Source: Microbacterium sp. (GTDB taxonomy: Bacteria > Actinomycetota > Actinomycetes > Actinomycetales > Microbacteriaceae). From it: a DNA stretch of 64,000 nt. Every line of letters starts with the position of its first letter. Positions within the stretch are counted from its first letter, which is position 1. A model generated the notes under the pieces. It was not told where the DNA came from. It did not search any database and was given only the letters and a program-made list of their open reading frames with translations. The stretch lies in assembly GCA_017306415.1 (NCBI GenBank), contig JAFKIL010000001.1:930001-994000 (forward strand). The letters run 5' to 3'. Made by a program: the position numbers and the translations under genes. Positions 33,455 through 41,716 of this stretch are shown here, one piece after another.

Positions 33455-35185
33455 TCAGTCCGGCCGGTGGCCGCTGAGGTCGGGGTCGAGGACGCCGAGG
33501 TAGCGGGCGACCGACTCGATGCCGATCCCGAACAGGTCGCTGATGCGGCGGACGTCGCCGCCGCTGGCCTGGACTTCGTGCAGGACGCGGTCGGTGCGCA
33601 GCGTCTGCGCGGAGATGCCGGCCTTGAGCCAGGGGAACTGCCGGCTCGGGGCGCTGAGCCGTGGCGCGGTCTGCATCGTGACGAACAGGTGCGGGTTCAT
33701 CGTGCGCGGCCATCTCGTTGCTCGGTGGTCGAGCCAGGTCCGCAGCCGGGCTCGCACCGGCTCGGCCAGCGGGATCACGCGCCCGTCAGGCAGGGTGAGC
33801 CGGCCGTCGATGATGTCGGTGAGCTGCAGCGCACGAATCTGGAGGTTGGTCAGGCCGTGGAAGGCGACGATCGAGGTGGCGAGGGCGACCGCTGGATCTG
33901 AGTGGTTCAGGGCGGCGAGGATCGTCTCGGTGTCGGCCGGCAGCGGTGTGCTGCGGCGCGGCTCGGTCAGGGGCATGCCGGTCGTCGGGTCGGCGAAGAT
34001 CGCATTGCGTCCCTTGAGGATGCCGAACAGGGCACGGAATCCGCGCTCGGCCCAGTGCCGCTTACCTGCGTCGGCGGGCAGGGAGTCGAGCAGCAGCTCG
34101 GGGCTGATCTCGGCGAGCGACTCGATGCCGTCTTCGGCCCAGGCGGTGACGATCGGGGCGATGCCGAGGATCTGAATCTTCACCGTGGCCGGGTCGCGGG
34201 GCTTCCGCCGCGGTGGGATAGGACTGCCGTGGATCATGATGTCGAACCAGAGCTCGAGCTGGGTCCGCATCGCCGGCGGGAGGCCGGCGAACTTGCCGTC
34301 GAAGTAGCGGTCGATGTGCGGGGTGCGGTCGTCGATGAGCAGGCCGGCGGCGTCGAGGACATCGAGGGTGGAGACGATGTTGCCCTCGGCGTCATAGCGG
34401 CGCAGCCGGATCACTTCGGTGGCGCGGACCATCGTCGTGCCGTCGGGGGCGAGGATCTGGAGCATCTTCAAGGAGCGACGGACCTGATTGGTCTGCCGGT
34501 TCGACCAGCCGAACTGCCGGGCGTGCTCGAACACGATCCCGTCGGTGCGGTAGCTCCAGTCCCGGGCCTGCGCGGTCGCCCGCTGCCGGAGCACCTCGGG
34601 GTCCGGTGCGAGCTCGAACAGCGCCGGCTGCTCCCAGACGCTCGCTTCGGCATCGAGCACGATCCGCGACGCCCGCGTGGACTGCGCGGGCAGGGGCAGC
34701 TTGCGGCGGGCGGGCATGTTGGCGAAGAACAGCTGGAGCCCGTGCCGGGTGCCTTCGTCGAGGTCGATGTCGCGGCCGGGCTGCTGGATACGCCGCGCGG
34801 ATTCGATGCAGAGCCGGCAGGCACCACGTTCGCCGATCGGGAGGCGACGATGGCAGAAGCGGCAGTCGCCGACCGGGTTGTGACTCGCCCACCAGGCGCA
34901 ATGCCGGCACCGCCACTGGTGCCCCCGATAGACGCCCCAGGCGTAGCAGTCCTTGCACTGACCGATGTAGTGCGGGCTGCCGGGGTGGCACCGCTCGCAC
35001 AGGCCCTGACTGAAGTAGTCCGGCGAGCCGCACCGCTCGCACGACGGAGCGGGGAACGGGCCGCCGGGGAGGCAGCCGTAGCAGTAGTCGACGCTCGGCC
35101 AGTGCCAGGCCGCGCGGTTCACGCCGCAGGTGAAACAGAACTTCGGCGGCCGGAACCGGGAGGTCACTCCCGGTTTGGTGCTCAC
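33455..35185 (-). CDS. Zinc-ribbon tyrosine-recombinase-like protein of a three-gene transposon
   Basis: A 576-residue protein. The first 150 residues contain eight CxxC pairs (CFTC, CYGC, CERC, CERC, CKDC, CRHC, CRFC, CRLC), enough for four zinc ribbons. The C-terminal 250 residues resemble a tyrosine recombinase fold (LTNLQIRALQLTDI with the first arginine, and a final SVARYLGVLDPDL) but the full R-H-R-Y set is not obvious. It overlaps the XRE gene by four bases (GTGA), which in turn follows an integrase. I do not know a formal name for this element type. Confidence 0.65.
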   Translation of the reverse strand: MSTKPGVTSRFRPPKFCFTCGVNRAAWHWPSVDYCYGCLPGGPFPAPSCERCGSPDYFSQGLCERCHPGSPHYIGQCKDCYAWGVYRGHQWRCRHCAWWASHNPVGDCRFCHRRLPIGERGACRLCIESARRIQQPGRDIDLDEGTRHGLQLFFANMPARRKLPLPAQSTRASRIVLDAEASVWEQPALFELAPDPEVLRQRATAQARDWSYRTDGIVFEHARQFGWSNRQTNQVRRSLKMLQILAPDGTTMVRATEVIRLRRYDAEGNIVSTLDVLDAAGLLIDDRTPHIDRYFDGKFAGLPPAMRTQLELWFDIMIHGSPIPPRRKPRDPATVKIQILGIAPIVTAWAEDGIESLAEISPELLLDSLPADAGKRHWAERGFRALFGILKGRNAIFADPTTGMPLTEPRRSTPLPADTETILAALNHSDPAVALATSIVAFHGLTNLQIRALQLTDIIDGRLTLPDGRVIPLAEPVRARLRTWLDHRATRWPRTMNPHLFVTMQTAPRLSAPSRQFPWLKAGISAQTLRTDRVLHEVQASGGDVRRISDLFGIGIESVARYLGVLDPDLSGHRPD

Positions 35186-35508
35186 AGCGGCGGCTCGGGC
35201 CGCTTGCCGTTGTAGCGGGGCTTGACGATCGACGGCGAGCCGTTCGCCGCCTGCTCCTCGACGGTCTTCGCCGGTCGACGCGCTGCCGCGCCGTCGAGGT
35301 CCGCGGTCAACAGGTCGCCGGGCGTGCAGTCCAGCACGAGGCAGATCACGTCGAGGTCGTCCAGCCGCAGCGTGGTCGGGGTGCCGGTCCACAGGCCCGA
35401 CATCTTCCCGACGCTCATCTCCAGGCCGGCGTCCGCGAGCAGCCGCCGCAGCTCCGAAGACTTCCAGATGCCGCGCTCGGCGGCGGCCATGCGCAGGTTC
35501 CATTTCAT
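35182..35508 (-). CDS. XRE-family helix-turn-helix protein of the three-gene transposon
   Basis: A 108-residue Cro/CI-type DNA-binding protein (ELRRLLADAGLEMSVGKMSGLWTG, then LDDLDVICLVLDCTPGDLL, typical of HTH_26). It lies between the integrase (four-base gap) and the zinc-ribbon protein (four-base overlap). It probably regulates the module or helps form the recombination complex. Confidence 0.8.
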   Translation of the reverse strand: MKWNLRMAAAERGIWKSSELRRLLADAGLEMSVGKMSGLWTGTPTTLRLDDLDVICLVLDCTPGDLLTADLDGAAARRPAKTVEEQAANGSPSIVKPRYNGKRPEPPL

Positions 35509-35512
35509 GGGT

Positions 35513-36592
35513 TCACACTCTCCCTCCGAATCGGGTCTCCAGCCGCCGGTTCGCGGTCAGCCACGCCTGCTCGACGTGGTCGCTGGAGACGTGGATGTAG
35601 CGGGTCGTGGTGGATAGCCACTCATGCCCGAGGATCTCCTGGATCGCTTTCAGATCCATACCCGCGCCGTACAGCGACGAGGCGCAGTAGTGCCGCAGGA
35701 CGTGCGGGGTCATCCGGCCGACCCAGGCCGGCAGGAACACGACGGTCTGCGCTTTGAGTCCTTGGCGCAGCACGTCGTCGCTCGCCCGTGAGCAGCGTCC
35801 AAGGTCCTGGTCGAACCGCTCCGAGGGAATCATCGGCGCGTCGGGGTTGTCCCAGTCCGGGCCGAACAGGTGCCGCACCTCCGCGAGCCACCAGTCGATC
35901 AGCCGATCGGCGCCGTTGATCGCCGGCACCAGCCGCGGCTTCACGCCGCGGCCGCGCGAGCCCTTCCCGAAGCGGACGTGGAGCTTGCCGAACTCGCCCA
36001 GATCAGGCCGCCAGTCGCGGATGTCGAGTTTGGCACTCTCGTTGATCCGCAGCCCCAAGCGCCGCCAGAGCGATGCGGCGAAGTAGTCCCGCGCCGCCGG
36101 AAGGAACTTCCGCGCGCTCGACAGCGAGCTGCGCCATCCCGCGAACAGATGGTCGACCTCGGCGTCCGACGGCGGCACGCGGATCTTGCCGAGCGAGTTG
36201 TTCGACTGCCGGTTGTACTCGTCGATGGGCTGCTCGAGGACGAACCCGGTCAGCGCATGCACGTCGGCCCGGTAACGGGCGATCGCGAAGTCGTAGAACT
36301 GAGCGAGCGTCTTCGCCTTGCCAGCCCGCGTGCTCACAGCCAGACCCGCCCGACGCAGACCCGCGAGGAAGCGATCGGCGTCGTCCGGCGCCGCGGCCCA
36401 GAGCGGGGCGGCGAGGCTCTGCCGGAACTCGAACACCGCGGCCCGCGAGGACTGGATGTGCCCGTCGGTCAGGCCGGCCGCTGCCATCGCCAGAGCGAAC
36501 TGGTCGACGAGCTCCTGCTCGAAGTCGGCCACATCCTGCTCGTCGCGGAAGCCACGGGCGCTGCCGATGCTTCGCACCACAGCGAGCTTCAT
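35513..36592 (-). CDS. Tyrosine site-specific recombinase
   Basis: A 359-residue integrase. Catalytic residues: first arginine in GLRINESAKL, lysine in the GKGSRGRGVKPR hairpin, TPHVLRHY (HxxR), LGHEWLSTTTRYIHV (late histidine and nucleophile tyrosine). The N-terminal part is a SAM-like core-binding domain. First gene of a three-gene unit with the XRE and zinc-ribbon genes. An AT-rich inverted repeat about 45 bases upstream (36638-36673) may be its recombination site. Confidence 0.88.
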   Translation of the reverse strand: MKLAVVRSIGSARGFRDEQDVADFEQELVDQFALAMAAAGLTDGHIQSSRAAVFEFRQSLAAPLWAAAPDDADRFLAGLRRAGLAVSTRAGKAKTLAQFYDFAIARYRADVHALTGFVLEQPIDEYNRQSNNSLGKIRVPPSDAEVDHLFAGWRSSLSSARKFLPAARDYFAASLWRRLGLRINESAKLDIRDWRPDLGEFGKLHVRFGKGSRGRGVKPRLVPAINGADRLIDWWLAEVRHLFGPDWDNPDAPMIPSERFDQDLGRCSRASDDVLRQGLKAQTVVFLPAWVGRMTPHVLRHYCASSLYGAGMDLKAIQEILGHEWLSTTTRYIHVSSDHVEQAWLTANRRLETRFGGRV

Positions 36593-36637
36593 GAGCCCGT
36601 CAGTTCATCAGCACCGCACATACGTCAACAATACACA

Positions 36638-36673
36638 GATTCTTTCAGAAATCATGAAATCTCTACAAGAATC
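36638..36673. other. AT-rich nested inverted repeat upstream of the integrase
   Basis: GATTCTT (36638-36644) and AAGAATC (36667-36673) enclose TTTCA (36643-36647) and TGAAA (36655-36659). The segment is much more AT-rich than its surroundings. It could be a tyrosine-recombinase core site or the integrase promoter/operator. The rest of the gene-free interval 36593-36832 shows nothing else clear. Confidence 0.4.
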
Positions 36674-36832
36674 GGGTATCGGTGGCGATCCCTGCGTACC
36701 TCGCTCCTATGAGAGATCGAGGGAGCAGATGGCCGAACGAACTCACGGCAGTTGGGACAGAAGGTAACGGGTTCCGTGGAATTCGTTCGGAAATCTCGGG
36801 AACCTGAGTCTTCGCAGAAGGATTCCTAGTCG

Positions 36833-37565
36833 CTAAGACTGCGGGTTCACCGGCCGCATGGTCCGACGACCTTCCAGGGCGGTGACGTCTACTCCGAAGG
36901 TTGGCCGGAGGGGGCGCACGTCGATCGCGTCCATGCCGGCCGCGTCGGCAGCCTGCAGTCCCTCGTCGCCGTCCTCGAAGACGAGCACACGAGCCGGGTC
37001 GACGTCCAGCCGCTGCGCAGCAGCAAGGAAGATGTCCGGCGCCGGCTTTCCTCGGGCGACGTCGTTACGGGTCACAATCACGTCGAACAACCCCCGCATA
37101 CCGAGGGCATCGACGGTCGCGCCAACGGTGTCGGCTCCGCCGCCGGTTGCGAGCGCGGTCCTCACGTTTCTGTGAGCATCGTTCAGCACCTTGTTGATTG
37201 GAGTGATCGTCTCCACAAAGGTGGAGTAGTCGGAGGTATTCAGCGTCGCGATCGGTAGCGGCCTGCTCGACATCGACAGGGCGACTCTGGCATTCGCCGG
37301 CGGCGGTGACCATATCGCGCGAGGACATGCCGGTGCGGGTCGCGTACCACTCGGGCGCGAGGTCGAGGCCCTGTCGGACCAGGGCGTTGCGCATGGCGAT
37401 GAAATTCGCGGCGTGGCTATCTACGAGCGTGCCATCCCAATCGAACAGCAACGCTTCATAACCCTCCCAAATCAGGTCGGCGGTGGTGGCGGCGATGGTG
37501 AGGGTAGGCACGGTCAGATCTTTCGCATCGGAGCGAGCAGGAGTCGATGACGAGGCAGTTGGCAA
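36833..37565 (-). pseudogene. HAD-family hydrolase broken by a frameshift
   Basis: The 5' part (37565 to about 37,215) reads ALLFDWDGTLVDSHAANF, the HAD motif I of beta-phosphoglucomutase-like phosphatases. The 3' part in another frame reads ETITPINKVLND, then RTALATGGG and GKPAPDIFLAAAQRL, VFEDGDEGLQAA (motif IV). The frames join near 37,215-37,225 after EYLRLLH, so one inserted or deleted base splits the gene. Together they give a normal HAD length of about 220-240 residues. It may be a real mutation or a sequencing error. Confidence 0.8.
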
Positions 37566-37638
37566 TCAGCATGGTCAGTCGGCTCAGTGGCGCAATCAAG
37601 CGTGGTGAGGTTTGCAAGCGTACTTGTCAAGCTTGAAG

Positions 37639-37745
37639 GTCGCGCGGATAAGTGAACGCGAGACGTCCCAAACGGTCGCTTCCGGCGGTGAATGACGTCG
37701 TTTTGCGACGTCTCGACGATCGGGCTGCTCGCCTATCCGCGCGAC
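37639..37745. repeat. Nested inverted repeats next to tetR
   Basis: GTCGCGCGGATA (37639-37650) and TATCCGCGCGAC (37734-37745) are perfect 12-base arms; inside, CGAGACGTC (37659-37667) and GACGTCTCG (37707-37715) are perfect nine-base arms. The right arm covers the tetR stop codon. The interval 37566-37732 has no gene. The structure could be a terminator, or the ends of a small mobile sequence. Confidence 0.5.
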
Positions 37746-38368
37746 CCCTGAGCTCCGCGCAGCACGGGCGGCGGGCCGCTGAGCCGGTCACTGACACCGG
37801 TACCCGCCCGCAATCCGTCCCAGGCCAGGTCGAGATAGCGCCGCCACAGTTCCGGCGAGGCGGCATGGAGTGGTTGCGCGGTCTGGGCGATGCCGCGCAG
37901 CAATAGCACCAGGTCGTCGGAGGTGACGTCGGCGCGGACGCGACCCTCCGCTTGCGCGGCCTGCAGCAGCACCCCTGCCACGTCCAGCATTCGGGCGGTG
38001 AGCGCCTGGATTTCCGAGAGGTTCGTCAGGCCGTAGACGGCTTCGCAGATCCCGTAATTGCCTGCCAGCATCTCGGCACCAACGGCAAGAAACTCGTGCA
38101 GTGCGGCGGGGGCATCCTCCCTGCCAGCGAGCGCTTCGCCGCGCGCAACGAGCTGTCCGATTCGATCCTCGACGACGGCGACCACGAGCGCCTCCTTGGT
38201 CGGGAAGCGACGGAAGACCGTGGCTTTCCCCAGGCCGGCGGCATCCGCGATCGCGGCGACGGAGACATCGGCGCCCTTGCGCGCCAGCGCCTTCTCAGTG
38301 GCGTCGAGCAGCGCGCGCCGATTCCTCGCGGCATCCGCGCGGAGCCGCTGCGGCGCGATGTCGGACAT
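37733..38368 (-). CDS. TetR-family repressor
   Basis: A 211-residue protein with an N-terminal TetR helix-turn-helix (VSVAAIADAAGLGKATVFRRFPTKEAL) and a helical ligand-binding domain. It is divergent from the MFS drug transporter and probably represses it; the 108-base gap contains an imperfect palindrome. The C-terminus is rich in proline and glycine and runs into the nested inverted repeat. The effector is unknown. Confidence 0.87.
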   Translation of the reverse strand: MSDIAPQRLRADAARNRRALLDATEKALARKGADVSVAAIADAAGLGKATVFRRFPTKEALVVAVVEDRIGQLVARGEALAGREDAPAALHEFLAVGAEMLAGNYGICEAVYGLTNLSEIQALTARMLDVAGVLLQAAQAEGRVRADVTSDDLVLLLRGIAQTAQPLHAASPELWRRYLDLAWDGLRAGTGVSDRLSGPPPVLRGAQGSRG

Positions 38369-38373
38369 GACAC

Positions 38374-38456
38374 CAGCCTATCCGATACCGAGCGGTCCGG
38401 TTAGGTGATAGCGTGAAAGTGAAACCATGCGGTCCGCTTGTCGGGGGGGGGGGGGC
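38374..38456. promoter_or_regulatory. tetR/MFS intergenic region with operator palindrome and a G13 tract
   Basis: CTATC and GATAG flank ACCGAGCGGT in a partial palindrome at about 38374-38408, a likely TetR operator. A run of 13 G bases (38443-38455) lies 9 bases before the ribosome binding site GAGGAG (38465-38470) of the MFS gene. Homopolymers of this length can change by slippage and alter expression. Confidence 0.5.
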
Positions 38457-38476
38457 ATCAATGCGAGGAGACGACC

Positions 38477-39959
38477 ATGTCCAGCTCAGAGCCCGCAGAC
38501 GCGCCGGTTCCCGCAGCCACGGCGGCTTGGGCGGCGCTGGCGATCGTGGCCGCGGTGCAGTTCATGATCGTGCTGGACGCCACGGTGGTGAACGTCGCGG
38601 CCCCCTCCATCCAGCACTCCCTCGGCTTCACCGCATCGAGCTTGCAATGGATCATCACCGTGTACACCCTGCTCACAAGCGGCTTCCAGCTACTCGGCGG
38701 ACGGGCCAGTGATCTCGTCGGCCGGCGGCTGGTGTTCCTGCTCGGCACGGCCGTGTTCACCGCCGCCTCGCTGTTCAACGGCCTCGCCCCGAGCGCGACC
38801 GCGCTCATCGTCGGCCGTGGCGCCCAAGGCCTGGGCGCAGCATTCGCCTCGGCGGCCGGGCTTGCCGTGCTGCTCGCCGCCTTCCCGAACGCCCGCGACC
38901 GCAGTCGGGCCCTGGCGGTGTGGACGAGCATCGCCATTGCAGGCGGCGCCGCCGGCGTCCTCGTCGGCGGCGTGCTGACCCAGTGGCTGTCCTGGCCCTG
39001 GGTGTTCTACATCAACGTCCCCGTCGGCGCGCTCGCCATCCTCGCCAGCCTCCGATGGCTCCCGGAATCCCGCGACACCGGTACGCGCCGCCGCTTCGAC
39101 CTGCTCGGCGCGCTCACCGTCACCGCCGGCACCCTGCTCCTCGTCTACGCCATCACCGAGGCACCCTCCCGCGGCTGGGCGTCGCCGGAGGTCCTCGGCA
39201 CCGGCATAGGCGGACTCGTTCTTCTCATGCTGTTCGTGCTGATCGAGCGGCGCACCCCCGACCCGCTCGTGCGCCTCGACGTGTTCCGAATCCGAACGCT
39301 GTCGGTGGGCAACGGCGCCCTCATGCTCGTCGGAGGCGCCACCTTCGCCCTCTTCCTGTTCACCTCCCTCTACGTCCAGGACATCCTCGGCTACGCCCCC
39401 TTGGTGGCCGGCCTCGCGTTCCTGCCCGTCTTCGCCGCCAGCGTCCTTGGCGCCGTCTTCGCCCAACAGCTCATACGTCGGATCGGGACACGCGCCGTAT
39501 CCGTGGCCGGCCTGCTCATCGCCGCGATCGGCCTCGGCTGGCTACTGCGCCTGCCGGTCGACGGGTCCTACCTGGCCGACCTACTCGCACCGCTCGTCAT
39601 AGGCTCCATCGGCCTCGGCCTCGCCTCCGTCCCGCTCACCCTCCTGGCCACCTCGGGATTGCCCCCCAGAGCTCTCCGGCATGGCATCGGGCATCAACAA
39701 CATGAGCCAGAACCTCGGCCGCTCCCTCGGCCTCGCCGTCCTCACCACCATCGAGGTCAGCGCGGCTGGCCACGCCGCAGGCAACGCACTCGACGCCCAG
39801 CTCGCCGGCTACCACGCCGGATTCCTCAGTGCGGCGATCCTCCTCGCCGCCGGGGCCGCCCTCGTGCTCATCTTCCTGCGGCGCACCGACACCGCCCGCA
39901 TTGACCTACAAGCCCGCAGCAAGGCCCCGGCGGGTCTCACCGACCAGTCGGCGCAGTGA
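38477..39959 (+). pseudogene. MFS drug transporter, DHA2 (14-helix) type, with frameshift in a C6 tract
   Basis: Starts MSSSEPADAPVPAATAAW after GAGGAG. Typical DHA2 motifs: FMIVLDATVVNVAAPSIQ (motif D1), LLGGRASDLVGRR (motif A), GAAFASAAGLAVL, GGAAGVLVGGVLT (motif C-like). The frame is open to about 39,661; at CCCCCC (39662-39667) it shifts, and the last helices continue in another frame (ELSGMASGINNMSQNLGRSLG). With five C bases the gene would be intact at about 490 residues. So either it is slippage-prone or broken, or the sequence has an error. Confidence 0.8.
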
Positions 39960-39987
39960 GGTCTGTCTGACCTGTCCCTGGTTTTTC

Positions 39988-40080
39988 GGGTCTGTCCGAT
40001 TTCTTGTGTGCGGGGCTCGGCTCAGTTGAGTGCTAAGCGGCGGAGCTTGACCCCTCACACACAAAGGTCCCGACAGACCC
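39988..40080. mobile_element. Vestige of an insertion sequence: two terminal inverted repeats without a transposase
   Basis: GGGTCTGTC (39988-39996) and GACAGACCC (40072-40080) are perfect nine-base inverted ends; similarity continues inwards as TTGTGTGCGGGG against CCCCTCACACACAAAG. The ends resemble those of IS256-type elements of actinobacteria. Only about 40 bases separate the two ends, so the transposase is gone. No target duplication is visible. Confidence 0.5.
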
Positions 40081-40084
40081 CAAC

Positions 40085-40255
40085 GTGGCCGCCGACCACG
40101 GCGAGCCGTTCGACATGCTGGTCGACCCGGCGCTGCACACCGACGCAGCCGACCTGCACCGCGATCTGCTCGACGTTGCCGCGCTGCTCGACCCAAAGCT
40201 CCGCGACCTCCTAGGCCGGCGTTTTAGACAGGGGCTACTTACGCCGTTGAGTTGA
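40085..40255 (+). pseudogene. Fragment of an unidentified gene
   Basis: A frame from GTG 40085 to TGA 40255 encodes 56 residues that read like real protein (FDMLVDPALHTDAADLHRD, then LDPKLRDLLGRR), starting right at the edge of the IS vestige. No family recognised. It is probably a remnant left by the insertion and deletion events here. Confidence 0.35.
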
Positions 40256-40308
40256 TGTGCCCCGAGGCGGACGGTGGTGTTGCGGCTCGGCGCAGGCGGC
40301 ACTCGGCG

Positions 40309-41283
40309 TTATGCATGCGTGCCGTGTTCATGATCGGCGTGTGCGGCTTCCTCGAATTGGAAAGTGGAGTGCTCGACATCAAAGTGGTCCCCAAGGCATG
40401 CCTGCATCTGATCGAGGAGAGCGGGCATGTGGCCATCATGAAAACAAGCATCGTCCAGAACAATGTGTGCTGAAACGGCTGTCAGCCCAGAAGTGACGGT
40501 CCATGCGTGAAGGTCGTGGACATCACGGACGTACTTGACTTCGTTGAGATGGGTGCGCAGTTCGCTGAGGTCGATCTCTTTGGGCGCCGCTTCGAGGAGG
40601 ACGCGACCTGAATCGCGCAGCAGGCCCCAGGCTGCGTGAACCATGAGCGCCACCACGACTAGGGAGGCGATTGCGTCCGCCTGGGTCCATCCGGTGGTGA
40701 TGATGATGATGGCGGAGATGGCAGTGCCGATGAACCCGTATAGGTCAGTGAGGATGTGTTGATACGCGCCCTCGACGTTGAGGCTGGAGCGGTTGGCCTT
40801 TGCCAGGAGCCACGTCGCAGCCAGGTTGACGACAATGCCCACGAGAGCTACGACCAATACGGTGCCGCCGTTGACAGCGGGGTGATCGTCGACGAGGCGG
40901 CGGACTGCTTCGAAGCAGACCAGAGCGGCGATGACCAGCATGGTGACGCCGTTGCCGAGCGCGGAGAGGATTTCGGCTCGCTTCCAGCCGAAGGTCCAGG
41001 CTCCCGCGGCAGGGCGCGCGGCAAGCCGCATGGCCCAGAGCGCTACAGCGATGGCGCCGGCGTCGGACAGCATGTGCCCGGCGTCAGAGAGCAAGGCCAA
41101 CGACCCAGATAGAAGTGCTGTGACGACTTCGCCGACCATGTAGGCCAGCAGGAGGCCAAGCGCCGCCCACAAGTATCGCCGATCGGCGTTTGACGAAATG
41201 CCGTGATCGTGCCCGGCGTGGCTCTCCCGCGAGAAGCGGTCGGGCGGGTCGACAGGATACTTGTGCCCGTCATGCTCGTTCAT
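40309..41283 (-). CDS. Cation diffusion facilitator (CzcD/ZitB-type metal exporter)
   Basis: A 324-residue CDF transporter: six membrane helices, metal-site motifs in helices 2 and 5 (SLALLSDAGHMLSDA and AYQHILTDLYG, the H/D-xxx-D pattern of Zn/Cd exporters) and a cytoplasmic C-terminal domain. Both ends are histidine-rich (SHAGHDHG, ADHEHGTHA). It exports Zn, Cd or similar ions using the proton gradient. The start at 41283 gives the usual length. The CmtR-like regulator starts 413 bases upstream on the same strand and is separated by eight bases, so both form an operon. Confidence 0.9.
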   Translation of the reverse strand: MNEHDGHKYPVDPPDRFSRESHAGHDHGISSNADRRYLWAALGLLLAYMVGEVVTALLSGSLALLSDAGHMLSDAGAIAVALWAMRLAARPAAGAWTFGWKRAEILSALGNGVTMLVIAALVCFEAVRRLVDDHPAVNGGTVLVVALVGIVVNLAATWLLAKANRSSLNVEGAYQHILTDLYGFIGTAISAIIIITTGWTQADAIASLVVVALMVHAAWGLLRDSGRVLLEAAPKEIDLSELRTHLNEVKYVRDVHDLHAWTVTSGLTAVSAHIVLDDACFHDGHMPALLDQMQACLGDHFDVEHSTFQFEEAAHADHEHGTHA

Positions 41284-41291
41284 GGTCGCGG

Positions 41292-41696
41292 TCAGGCTCG
41301 TGGGTGGTCTTTGAGTTCGCCTGCGGCGTGCTCTAGACGATGGGTGGGGCACAACGATACTTGGTCGCCGGTGGCGGCCAAGAGCTTTTCGGCCGCGGCG
41401 AGGACACCTAGCACTTCGGGCTCGTGGCTCAACGAAAACATCGAGGAGCGGCCGACCGGACGGGAACTCACTAATCCGCAGTCAAAGAGGCAGGCGAGGT
41501 GCGCCGAGACTGTGGATTGCGCGAGGCCGACGTGCTCAGTCAGGTCTACAACTCGGTGCTCCCCTAACGCCAGGTGGGTGAGGATCGCCAGTCTGGACGG
41601 ATCACCGAGGCTGCGGAACAGGCACGAGGCGGCTGTTGCAGCCCGAGTATCCAGTCTCGTGCTCTCAGGTGACAGCTGATCCCGAATCATCGCCAT
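41292..41696 (-). CDS. CmtR-like ArsR repressor of the CDF operon
   Basis: A 134-residue winged-helix repressor. Cysteines C69 and C73 in HLACLFDCGLV correspond to the C57/C61 pair of CmtR, and C116 (SLCPTH) corresponds to C102, so a Cd/Pb- or Zn-type thiolate site is likely. The N-terminus is longer than in CmtR. ATG 41696 is used; 41690 is an alternative. It precedes the CDF gene and an operator-like palindrome lies just upstream. Confidence 0.82.
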   Translation of the reverse strand: MAMIRDQLSPESTRLDTRAATAASCLFRSLGDPSRLAILTHLALGEHRVVDLTEHVGLAQSTVSAHLACLFDCGLVSSRPVGRSSMFSLSHEPEVLGVLAAAEKLLAATGDQVSLCPTHRLEHAAGELKDHPRA

Positions 41697-41705
41697 ATGC
41701 CGATG

Positions 41706-41716
41706 ATAGCGCCTAT
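41706..41716. promoter_or_regulatory. Operator-like palindrome before the CmtR-like gene
   Basis: ATAG-CGC-CTAT (41706-41716), extended to TGATAG...CTATTA, lies nine bases upstream of the start codon. It contains the same ATAG half as the cmtR operator at 25115. Confidence 0.45.

Larger units (their letters stand above)
39960..40308. other. Gene-poor interval with an IS remnant and an ORF fragment
   Basis: This 349-base stretch separates the MFS and CDF genes. It holds a 93-base element bounded by inverted repeats (39988-40080), a truncated frame (40085-40255), and nothing else that I can identify. It probably records one or more deleted insertions between two cargo blocks. Confidence 0.5.

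Noticed and set aside
27700-33460. Arsenite pump (ArsB, Acr3) or ArsA in the arsenic cluster
   Set aside because: Every gene in the interval was assigned and none has the helices or motifs of these pumps.
33455-35185. TnpB/IS605-type or RNA-guided nuclease because of the CxxC clusters
   Set aside because: There is no RuvC-like DED triad; eight CxxC pairs are N-terminal, and the C-terminus looks like a tyrosine recombinase.
39600-39960. Programmed ribosomal frameshift in the MFS gene
   Set aside because: A C6 tract can slip, but no downstream pseudoknot or conserved overlap was evident; slippage mutation or sequence error is simpler.
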